DNA from: an uncultured Gammaproteobacteria bacterium
Lineage (GTDB): Bacteria > Pseudomonadota > Gammaproteobacteria > Arenicellales > CALHMG01
Assembly: GCA_938034705.1 (NCBI GenBank)
Contig: CALHMG010000151.1
Coordinates: forward strand, 1 to 33,755
Reading direction: 5' to 3'
DNA: 33,755 nt
This document shows positions 1-8,200 of the stretch, one piece after another (the stretch's first letter is position 1; every line of letters starts with the position of its first letter). The translations under genes were made by a program, and so were the position numbers. Under the pieces are notes generated by a model. It saw only the letters and a list, made by a program, of their open reading frames with translations. It searched no databases and was not told the origin of the DNA.

Positions 1-69
1 CCGCAGCAGAAATGTGGCCGCCGAAGGCCGCCACATTTTCTGCCAACGGCATGAGCGATAGCTCAAGCC
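1..69. repeat. Copy 1 of a tandem two-hairpin element downstream of fdsA
   Basis: Positions 1-50 are identical to 83-132, and the homology continues with a few differences to 69. The first part folds into a long hairpin: arms 6-18 and 30-43 pair with a one-base bulge, enclosing GCC-GAA-GGC. Read on the minus strand, which is sense for fdsA, the tip is a C(UUCG)G tetraloop. A second small dyad follows (48-56 with 61-69, one mismatch, GATA loop). There is no T-tract, so it is not a textbook intrinsic terminator. It may continue to the left of the window. A REP/BIME-like element or mRNA 3'-end stabiliser is plausible. Confidence 0.8.
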
Positions 70-82
70 CGGGGTTCAGGCC

Positions 83-150
83 CCGCAGCAGAAATGTGGC
101 CGCCGAAGGCCGCCACATTTTCTGCCAACGGCTTGAGCAAAGCTCAAGCC
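83..150. repeat. Copy 2 of the tandem two-hairpin element, overlapping the fdsA stop
   Basis: This is the second copy, offset by 82 bp from the first. The long hairpin arms are at 88-100 and 112-125. The small dyad is here a perfect 9-bp stem, GGCTTGAGC (130-138) and GCTCAAGCC (142-150), with an AAA loop. The fdsA stop codon (144-146, minus strand) lies inside the right arm, so the last codons of fdsA form part of the repeat. The duplicated unit therefore sits directly at the 3' end of the formate dehydrogenase transcript, where it could act in 3'-end formation or protection. Confidence 0.8.
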
Positions 151-2897
151 GCGTCTACAGCCGCCGCGCAGAACTTGAACTCCGGTATCTTGCCGAACGG
201 ATCCAGAACCGGATTTGTCAGTACGTTGGCCGCAGCCTCGGCGTAACAGAACGGTATGAACATCATGCCCTGGGGCACGGCGGAGTCCTGCCGGGTTTTC
301 AGCTCGATCATCCCGCGTCGTGTGCGCACTTTGACGCGATCGCCGGGTGCAATTCCGAGCGCGCTGATGTCGTCGGCCGACATGCTGACAACGGCTTCCG
401 GCTCAAGCTCATCGAGAACACTCGCCCGACGGGTCATCGCTCCGGTATGCCAGTGTTCCAGCTGCCGACCGGTAGTGAGCACCATGGGGAAGTCTTTGTC
501 CGGCTGCTCATCGGGGGCGATGATATTGGCCGGAACGAGCTTGGCCCGTCCGCTTGCGGTTGGATATCCGTCGCCGAACACGATGTCGGCGCCGGCCTGA
601 TCGGGCGCCGCACACGGGTAGGTGACCGCGCTTTCTTCAGCGAGTCGGTCCCAGGTGATGTTGTTGAATGACGGCATCACGCCAGCCATTTCGGCAAACA
701 CATCCCGTGGATGGTCGTAGGTCCACTTGAGGCCGATGCGGTTGGCAATCTCCTGAATAATCCACCAGTCCTGCCTCGCCTCGCCCGGAAGTTCAAGCGC
801 CGCCCGTCCCATCTGAACCTGACGGTTGCTGTTGGTCACGGTGCCATCTTTCTCCGGCCACGCGCTGGCGGGCAGCACAACGTCCGCGAACATGGCAGTT
901 TCTGTAAGGAACAGATCCTGCACGATCAGATGCTCGAGTTTGGCGAAGCCGGCGCGAGCATGTTCGGTGTCAGGGTCAGACATCGCGGGGTTTTCACCCA
1001 TGACGTACATACCCTTGATGATGTCGTCATGAACGGCGTCCATGATCTCGACGACGGTGAGACCCTTTTTGGTATCAAGAGAGCGACCCCACAGTTCTTC
1101 GAATCGCTCACGAATGTCGCCGGTTTCAACGTGCTGATAGTCCGGATACATCATCGGGATGAGGCCAGCGTCGGAAGCACCCTGGACGTTGTTTTGACCA
1201 CGAAGCGGGTGCAGCCCGGAGCCGGGTCGCCCAACCTGGCCGGTAATCATCGCGAGCGAAATCAGGCAGCGTGCATTGTCCGTACCGTGAGAATGCTGAG
1301 ACACGCCCATGCCCCAGAAAATAATCGACGCGCTGGACGTAGCGAACTTGCGCGCTACGGTTCTCAGCGTTTCCGGGTCAATGCCGCAAATTTTGGACAT
1401 CTCTTCCGGCGTAAACGCCTCAACGTGTTTGCGAAGTTCCTCGTATCCTTCGGTGAACTCGGAAATATAGTCTTCGTTCGTCAGACCCTCGGTGACAATG
1501 ACGTTGAGAATGCCGTTAAGCATCGCGACGTCTGTCCCGGGATTGAACTGCAGCATGTGCGTCGCGTGACGTTTCAGCGCCTGGCCCCGCGGGTCCATCA
1601 CTATGAGCGTCTTGCCCGCCTTGGCAGCCTGTTTGAAGAACGTTGCCGCAACCGGGTGGTTTTCCGTCGGGTTCGCGCCAATCACAACGATGACTTCAGC
1701 ATCCTTTGCCGCGGTGAACGGTGCGGTGACCGCGCCAGAACCAATACCCTCAAGAAGGGCGGCGACGCTCGATGCGTGACACAGCCGGGTGCAGTGATCA
1801 ACGTTGTTGGTGCCAAACCCCTGACGCACAAGTTTCTGCACCAGGTAGGCTTCTTCGTTTGAACCTTTTGCCGAGCCGAATCCGGCGAGCGCGCTGGATC
1901 CATCCCGTTTCAGTATTTTGCTGATGCCGTCCGCGGCCGCATCCAGAGCCTCGTCCCAGCTTGCCTCGCGAAAATGGGTGAGCGGGTTGCCCGGGTCTAT
2001 GTCTATATCGGCGGTCTTCGGCGCGTCGTCGCGACGAATAAGAGGCTTGGTCAGGCGATCTTCATGTTTGACATAGTCAAAGCCGAATCGCCCCTTCACG
2101 CACAGACGCTGCTCGTTGCCGGGGCCGTTGCGACCCTGAACCGAGACGATATTGTTGTCCTGTACCTGATAGGTAACCTGGCAACCAACGCCACAGTAGG
2201 GGCACACGCTCTCGACTTCAGTTAACGGCGTATCGATTTGAACGCCTTTGTCGTCGACGCGCTTGGCTTCCATCAATGCTCCGGTCGGGCAGGCCTGGAC
2301 GCACTCACCACAGGCAACGCATGTTGAGGCACCCATGGGGTCGTCCTGGTCGAAGACGATTTTCGAACCGGCGCCGCGGTATGCCATGCCGATGACGTCG
2401 TTGACCTGAACCTCTCGACACGCTCGCACGCACAGGTTGCAGTTGATGCAGGCATCCAGAAATACGCGCATCGCGGGATGGCTTGGATCCTCAGCCGGCA
2501 TTTCCCGGGACGGGTAGCGACTTGACTCCACTCCAATAGCGAGCGACCACTGCCAGAACTTGGAATTTTTTTCGTGGGCAATGTCCTGGGTCGGTTGATC
2601 GGCGAGTAACAGTTCGAAAACGCCCTTGCGTGAAGTCTTCGCACGTTCTGTTTCAGTCTTGACGACCATACCTTCGGTAGGCGTCCTGATGCACGACGCT
2701 GCGAGCACGCGCTCACCTTCGATCTCCACCATGCACGCCCGGCAGTTGCCGTCCGCGCGATACCCGGGCTCGGGTGAGTAACACAGGTGAGGAATGTCTG
2801 TTCCGTTACGTTTCGCAACTTCCCAGATTGTCTCGTCGGGGCCTGCGCTGACGTTTTTGCCGTTCAGCGAGAAATTAATACTGGCTTCGCGTTCCAT
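144..2897 (-). CDS. fdsA: NAD-dependent formate dehydrogenase, alpha (catalytic) subunit
   Basis: Cytoplasmic molybdo/tungsto-bis-MGD enzyme subunit that oxidises formate to CO2 and passes electrons through Fe-S clusters to the diaphorase subunit. The order along the 917 residues is: plant-type [2Fe-2S] domain (Cys39, 52, 55, 69), two ferredoxin-type [4Fe-4S] motifs (Cys150-160 and 193-203), the catalytic-domain [4Fe-4S] (Cys232, 235, 239, 266), then the molybdopterin domains. The active-site motif CTRLCHASS carries Cys373 followed by His374, so this is a cysteine enzyme and not a selenoenzyme. I see no NuoG-type His/Cys cluster between residues 98 and 130. The open frame extends upstream into fdsGB, but the ATG at 2897 is chosen because the family N-terminus starts there and it lies 2 bp after the fdsGB stop. 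The two-subunit layout resembles Methylorubrum FDH1. Whether Mo or W is used cannot be read from the sequence. Confidence 0.95.
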   Translation of the reverse strand: MEREASINFSLNGKNVSAGPDETIWEVAKRNGTDIPHLCYSPEPGYRADGNCRACMVEIEGERVLAASCIRTPTEGMVVKTETERAKTSRKGVFELLLADQPTQDIAHEKNSKFWQWSLAIGVESSRYPSREMPAEDPSHPAMRVFLDACINCNLCVRACREVQVNDVIGMAYRGAGSKIVFDQDDPMGASTCVACGECVQACPTGALMEAKRVDDKGVQIDTPLTEVESVCPYCGVGCQVTYQVQDNNIVSVQGRNGPGNEQRLCVKGRFGFDYVKHEDRLTKPLIRRDDAPKTADIDIDPGNPLTHFREASWDEALDAAADGISKILKRDGSSALAGFGSAKGSNEEAYLVQKLVRQGFGTNNVDHCTRLCHASSVAALLEGIGSGAVTAPFTAAKDAEVIVVIGANPTENHPVAATFFKQAAKAGKTLIVMDPRGQALKRHATHMLQFNPGTDVAMLNGILNVIVTEGLTNEDYISEFTEGYEELRKHVEAFTPEEMSKICGIDPETLRTVARKFATSSASIIFWGMGVSQHSHGTDNARCLISLAMITGQVGRPGSGLHPLRGQNNVQGASDAGLIPMMYPDYQHVETGDIRERFEELWGRSLDTKKGLTVVEIMDAVHDDIIKGMYVMGENPAMSDPDTEHARAGFAKLEHLIVQDLFLTETAMFADVVLPASAWPEKDGTVTNSNRQVQMGRAALELPGEARQDWWIIQEIANRIGLKWTYDHPRDVFAEMAGVMPSFNNITWDRLAEESAVTYPCAAPDQAGADIVFGDGYPTASGRAKLVPANIIAPDEQPDKDFPMVLTTGRQLEHWHTGAMTRRASVLDELEPEAVVSMSADDISALGIAPGDRVKVRTRRGMIELKTRQDSAVPQGMMFIPFCYAEAAANVLTNPVLDPFGKIPEFKFCAAAVDAA

Positions 2898-2899
2898 GA

Positions 2900-4597
2900 T
2901 TACATGTCCTCCGGGAAATACTTGATCGCGCAGAGGATTGGATTCCCCGCTGCCTGGCCGAGACCGCAAATTGAAGCGTCCGTCATTACCTGGCTGAGCT
3001 CTTTGAGTAACGGTACGTCCCACTTCTTCTGCTGCATGAGCTTGACCGCCTTCTCGGTTCCCGCACGACAGGGCGTGCATTGACCGCAGCTTTCATCCTC
3101 AAAAAATCGCATCAGGTTCAGTGCGACGTCTTTTATATCGTCCTTGTCCGAGAGAATGACGACCGCGTGGGAACCGACAAATGCGCCGTGCTCCTGCAGT
3201 GTTCCAAACTCAAGTGGCAGGTTGCCGAGGGATGCCGGCAGGATACCGCCTGACGCGCCACCCGGGAGATACCCTTTGAAGGTATGGCCATCCTCCATTC
3301 CGCCGCAGTACTCATCGATAAGTTCCTGCACCGTTATGCCTGCATCAGCCATTTTCACACCGGGGTTTTTGACTCGGCCCGAGACAGAGTAGGTGCGTGG
3401 TCCCTTGCCACCGTTGCGCCCTTTATCCGAGAACCATTTCGCGCCGTTTTCGATAATGTCGCGAACCCAGAACAGGGTCTCAACATTCTGTACGAGCGTT
3501 GGTCGGCCAAAGATGCCGACCTCGGCAACGTAGGGCGGACGGTGTCTCGGCAGGCCTCGCTTGCCCTCGATGGATTCGATCATTGACGACTCTTCGCCGC
3601 AGATATACGCGCCGGCGCCCCGTCGAAGTTCGATACCGCAATGAGCAAGCCCAGCGTCCTGCAGTTTCGCGATCTCGATTTCGAGCAGTTCGCGGATGGC
3701 GGGATACTCATCGCGCAGATAGATGTAGACGGTCTCGGCTTCAACTACCCAGGCCGCAATCAGCATTCCTTCCAGAAAACGGTGAGGGTCTCGCTCAAGA
3801 AAATGCCGGTCCTTGAAAGTACCGGGTTCGCCTTCGTCGGCGTTGACGGCCATCAGGCGCGGTCCTTCATAGCCGCGCACAAAGCCCCACTTCATGCCGG
3901 TTGGAAAGCCCGCGCCGCCAAGTCCCTTGAGACCGGCTTCTTTCATGATGTCGATCAACTCCTCGGGCTTCTTTTTGCCGGCCAGGCACTGCCGAAGCAG
4001 CTCGTAGCCGTTGTCCAGCCGATACAGGCCGTAGTCCTCGTAGTCGGGGATGACGGGGTGGAACTGACTGGTGTCGATGGTGTTCCGGATGGATTCCACC
4101 GTCGCCCGGTCGACATGGTTGTGTCCAACTTCGGCTACCGGTGCGTCGAAGCATCGGCCCATGCACGGTGCGTTGACGACCCGAACGCCGCTACCCAGCG
4201 CGTCGGGCAAATTCTCCAGAAGCTTCTTCGCACCCATCATTTCGCAGGTCAGGCTGTCGCACACGCGGACGGTGACCGGTGGCAGTGGCGCTTCATCTTC
4301 GGCGAGCACGTCAAAGTGCGCATAAAAAGTAGCGGTCTCGAAGACTTCGGTCTGGGACAGTTTCATCTCCGCCGCCAGTGCGGCCAGATGCGCGGCCGAG
4401 ATCCCGTTAAAGCGGTCCTGGACCAGGTGCAGAAACTCAATCAGAAGATCGCGACGTCGCGGTCGATCACCGAGCAGTCCGCGAACATCGGACAGCGCTG
4501 CGGGATCTACGGCACGTCCCTTGGGGCGTGCGCGGGTTTTGCGACGACCGCTACCGGGGTGGTTGCGCTTGAACAGAACAGGGGTGCTTGAAGCCAT
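2900..4597 (-). CDS. NAD-dependent formate dehydrogenase, fused gamma-beta (diaphorase) subunit
   Basis: 565-residue fusion of a NuoE/FdsG-like domain and a NuoF/FdsB-like domain. It takes electrons from FdsA and reduces NAD+ at FMN. The N-terminal part (about 30-175) has the thioredoxin-like [2Fe-2S] ligands Cys113, Cys118, Cys145 and Cys149. The NuoF part starts near 185 with the glycine-rich motif KGLGGAGFPTG (about 224-234) for nucleotide binding, the stretch NADEGEPGTFKDR, and the [4Fe-4S] ligands SCGQCTPCR (Cys504, 507, 510) plus Cys544. In many bacteria these are separate fdsG and fdsB genes. The fused form is typical of FDH1-type two-subunit enzymes. First gene of the operon, with fdsA following after 2 bp. 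No clear Shine-Dalgarno precedes the ATG. Confidence 0.94.
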   Translation of the reverse strand: MASSTPVLFKRNHPGSGRRKTRARPKGRAVDPAALSDVRGLLGDRPRRRDLLIEFLHLVQDRFNGISAAHLAALAAEMKLSQTEVFETATFYAHFDVLAEDEAPLPPVTVRVCDSLTCEMMGAKKLLENLPDALGSGVRVVNAPCMGRCFDAPVAEVGHNHVDRATVESIRNTIDTSQFHPVIPDYEDYGLYRLDNGYELLRQCLAGKKKPEELIDIMKEAGLKGLGGAGFPTGMKWGFVRGYEGPRLMAVNADEGEPGTFKDRHFLERDPHRFLEGMLIAAWVVEAETVYIYLRDEYPAIRELLEIEIAKLQDAGLAHCGIELRRGAGAYICGEESSMIESIEGKRGLPRHRPPYVAEVGIFGRPTLVQNVETLFWVRDIIENGAKWFSDKGRNGGKGPRTYSVSGRVKNPGVKMADAGITVQELIDEYCGGMEDGHTFKGYLPGGASGGILPASLGNLPLEFGTLQEHGAFVGSHAVVILSDKDDIKDVALNLMRFFEDESCGQCTPCRAGTEKAVKLMQQKKWDVPLLKELSQVMTDASICGLGQAAGNPILCAIKYFPEDM

Positions 4598-4969
4598 AAC
4601 GTTAAGGAATCTCGGATGTCGGGAATAGACAGGGCCTGATTGTGGCGTGTTGTGGTCGCACTGACTGAAGGGATTTCGGATCGCCTGATAGCGCCTGCCG
4701 ATGACAAAACCGCTTTTTGCCCCATCAGGGGTCGAACCGGGGTCCGTATGGCGACAAGTACCACATTCCGAGACAGACTTTTACGACACCGGCTGTCTCG
4801 AAAACTGACACCCTGTCGATTGATTCGGCGCGTGTCCTTCGCAAAGTCGAATCGGGAATCGTGCCCGCAACGGCGGATTTATTCAGGGTCACTGCGGCGA
4901 AATCAGGCGATAGCGGGGAAAGTACCAAGCGCCGACGATGTCATCACACGTTCTTCACGTCATAGTTGT

Positions 4970-4998
4970 TTGACACCAACAGACACACAATTTCTAAT
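4970..4998 (+). promoter_or_regulatory. Sigma70-like promoter for the adhesin gene
   Basis: A perfect -35 box TTGACA (4970-4975) is followed by a 17-bp spacer and TCTAAT (4993-4998), a 5/6 match to the -10 consensus. Transcription would start near 5005 and run towards the adhesin gene, leaving a leader of about 225 nt. This is the best promoter match I found in the window. It is a consensus match only. Confidence 0.55.
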
Positions 4999-5004
4999 GC
5001 TTGT

Positions 5005-5230
5005 CCGTTTGTCTGGTCGACAACGAACGTGGCGCTGACGCCATAAATAACCTACGGCCGGACCGACTGGGTCGCGGTTGCATGCGCTTTGCCATGCAAA
5101 ACAAGGAGTGCGATCGGGGAAGGATTGCCCACTCCAATCAGGCTCGCTCATTGTGGTGCGAGGTGTTACGAGCTCGATACGACACACAAGAATTAACCAG
5201 AACTATTGAGTTCAATCAGAGGAAGTGTCC
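5005..5230 (+). promoter_or_regulatory. Long structured 5' leader of the adhesin mRNA
   Basis: If the promoter at 4970-4998 is used, about 225 nt precede the start codon. The leader contains three potential hairpins: GACC/GGTC (5061-5073), a perfect 7-bp stem TTGCATG/CATGCAA (5078-5084 with 5093-5099) and GGAGTG/CACTCC (5105-5110 with 5130-5135). The ribosome binding site AGAGGAA (5218-5224) lies 6-7 nt before the ATG at 5231, which decides that start over the in-frame GTG at 5225. I recognise no known riboswitch class. A role in post-transcriptional control is inference. Confidence 0.4.
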
Positions 5231-8200
5231 ATGTCCAGACATGACAGCCACACCGCACCGCGGTGGGGGAAAACTCGTCGTTTTGCGCCAACTCGGGTGC
5301 AAAGTTCAAAGTTGATGTTCGAAGGAGCGGTCGGCCGTTTCGATGTTATCGGCGGTGCGACCGGCGATGACAGCGCGGCAAATTCCAACGACAGGGCCGC
5401 GCAGGCGAAGTCATGGATGGGTGCCCTGTTTACCGGGCTGACAGTGGCACTCGCCCTGACGGTGACGGGCGCAGTTGTTTCCAACTCTGGTGTGGCGCGA
5501 GCGGCAACCGTATTCATCTCCGACGACGGTGCGAACACAGGCACCGCACCGGGCGGTACCGATCAGACGGTGATCGGTGACGGCGCGGGCGCCGGCATGG
5601 CGGGTTCGCTCAATACCGCTGCCGGATTTGAAGCCGGTACCGGTGCCTCCGGCGAACGCAACGTGCTCATCGGCTCGTCCGCGGGAACCGATCTGAACGG
5701 CGATCGCAACGTGGCAGTTGGCAATAACGCGGGCGATGAAGTCAGCGGATCTTTTAACGTCGGCGTAGGTAACGCCGCCGGACGCGAGACCACCGGCCAG
5801 AACAACACCGCGGTTGGCGTGCGAAGCGGCACGGGCGTCACGGGTAGCGACAACGCCACTGTGGGAAATCTTGCGGGCAACAACCTCGTTGGCAACCGCA
5901 ACAGCATTATGGGCAATACGGCCGCAGGCGCACTGGAGGGCGACGATAACGTTGTCAGCGGTACCAGCGCAGGTACGTCCCTGAGCGGCAACTCAAACGT
6001 AGCGATGGGGTCCAACGCCGCTGACGATATGGACGGCGACAACAACATCGCCATCGGTACTGCCGCCAACCAGGGCAGCACAGCAAGCAACACAATTTCG
6101 ATGGGTACGGCCTCAACTGCAGTTACCGAAGCATCTGTCGCTATAGGTCGTGTCGCCACTGCAGGCGGTGGTGCGGTGGCGTCGGTTGCGATTGGTGACA
6201 ACGCGCGCGCGGTGCAGGGCAACGATGTTGCGATCGGCGCCAACTCCAATACCTCCATTTCGGCCGCGACTCTCAGCAGTCGTTACGACGGCGCAACCGT
6301 GGGCTCGATTGAAATCACCGAAACCCATGATGCGACAGGCGAAGTGTCGATCGGTGCGTTCAGTTCTGCTCGGGTGGTGACCAACGTGGCGGACGGAATC
6401 GTTTCGGGCGGGTCCAGTGATGCCGTCAACGGAAGTCAGCTCTTTCAGGCGTTCAACGCTATCGACGGCGTCAGTTCCGCCGCCGACGATAACGCGGCTG
6501 CGATCGCCGCAAACAGTGGTGACATTGCTACCAACGCCAGCGCCATTGGCGACAACGCAGACGGCATCGTCGCGAACTCTGACGCGGTTGCCGCGAACAG
6601 CACCGCAATCGGCGAGAACGCTACGGCGATTTCGGGTAACGCGACGGATATTACCGGCAACGCCGACACCATCGCGTCAAACACCGATGCGATCGGCGCC
6701 AACACGGGTTCGATCACTGCCAACAGTGGCGCGATCACGGATAACGCTACGGCGATTTCTGACAACTCGGTGGGCATTACCAACAACGCTGATTCGATAA
6801 CGTCGAATGTCGAAGCCATCGGTGCCAATACTGATGCGATCTCTTCAAACGGCGGCGCCATTGCGGACAATGCCTCCGCGATTTCGGACAACGGTGATGC
6901 GATCGCAGCGAACAGCGATGCGGTAGCCGTCAACAGCGATGCAATTTCAAGCAACGCTGATGGTATTGCGTCGAACGCCGACGGGATCAGCACTAACGCG
7001 GCAGGCGTCAGCGCAAACTCGGATGGCATTGCCGCGAACAGCGACGCGATCACCGTCAACACCGACAGTATCGCGACCAACGCCACAGACATCGCGGCGA
7101 ATACCGATGGTATTTCGACCAACGCAACCGCGATTGCGACCAATGTCGACAGCATTAACGAGAACAGCGCAGGAATCGCGACCAATGCCGAAGGCATTAC
7201 GGCGAACGCAACGCAGATCTCGACTAACGTTGCCGACATCAGCACAAACGCTGACAACATTGGCGTTAACAGCACCAATATATCGACGAACGCTGATGGC
7301 ATTGCCACCAACGCGGCGGATATCGCGACCAACTCAACCAACATCGCAACAAACGTTGATGCGATCGCGGTTAACGCAGCGGATATCTCCACGAACAGCA
7401 CCAACATTGCGACCAACGTTGAGAACATCAACAGCAACAGCGCAAATATCGACATCAACTCGACCAACATTGCGACAAACGTCGATAACATTGCCGACAA
7501 CGCGGTCAATATCGCTACCAACTCGGACAATATCGCGACCAACGTAACGAACATCGAAAGCAACAGCGTCAACATTGGCGTCAACGCTTCGAACATCGAG
7601 GCGAACGTTGCCAATATTTCTGCGAACGGCCTGGCGATTGAGGCGAATGCGAGTGACATCAGCAGCAACAGCGCTCTGATCACGGACAACGCGTCGAACA
7701 TCGAGGCGAACGTTGCGAATATTGCCGCTAACGGACTCGCGATCGAAGACAACACCACCAATATCGCGTCCAACACGGACAGCATCGAGGCGCTGCAGAC
7801 GTCTTCCGGTGCAAGCCAGGATGCGATCGAGACCAACGCAGAAAACATTGCCACTAACTCGGAAAATATGGCGGCACTGTCCGAGAACGTCACCGCGAAT
7901 GCGGAAGACATCTCGACGAATGCCGAGCAGATCTCCGAGAACGCGGCTGGCGTTGCCGAGAACGCGGGCGATGTAGCGAGTCTTGAAGGACGCGCCGACA
8001 CGTTCAGCGAGAACCTCGGTCTGGCTTTTGATGCGATCAACAACACCGCAGCCAACGTGCAGACCAACACCGGTCGTATCGATGCGCTGAGCAACGACGG
8101 CACGGTAGCGGCGTTCGAGAACCGCGAGGTCATCGAAGACAACACGTCGCGGATTGGTGCGAACGAGGCGAAGATTGCGGTGAACACGCAGAACATCTTT

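Larger units (their letters stand above)
4598..5230. other. 633-bp divergent intergenic region between fdsGB and the adhesin gene
   Basis: Several short open frames occur on both strands, but none has a recognisable protein, good start signal or conserved-looking composition, so I call no gene here. The right half holds the adhesin promoter and leader listed separately. A GC hairpin GCCCC-ATCA-GGGGT (about 4719-4732) is not followed by a T-tract. A TTCGA-containing stretch on the minus strand near 4730 resembles a tRNA T-loop, but no T-stem or acceptor stem can be built. The promoter of the fds operon must lie in the left half, but I could not pick out a convincing one. Confidence 0.6.

Noticed and set aside
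1-150. CRISPR array from the two direct repeats
   Set aside because: Only two units are present, each a long palindrome with a 13-bp gap between them; there are no spacer-sized unique segments and no cas genes.
12-671. Plus-strand frames over fdsA, such as the 219-codon one at the left edge
   Set aside because: They are shadows of the clearly coding fdsA frame and resemble no protein family.
2898-3080. 61-residue N-terminal extension of FdsA
   Set aside because: It lies entirely within the fdsGB coding region in another frame, and the family N-terminus begins at the ATG at 2897.
4715-4750. tRNA or tmRNA 3' end on the minus strand (GGTTCGACC-like T-loop)
   Set aside because: The flanking bases do not form a T-stem, no acceptor stem partner is found upstream, and the hairpin GCCCC/GGGGT accounts for the GC run.
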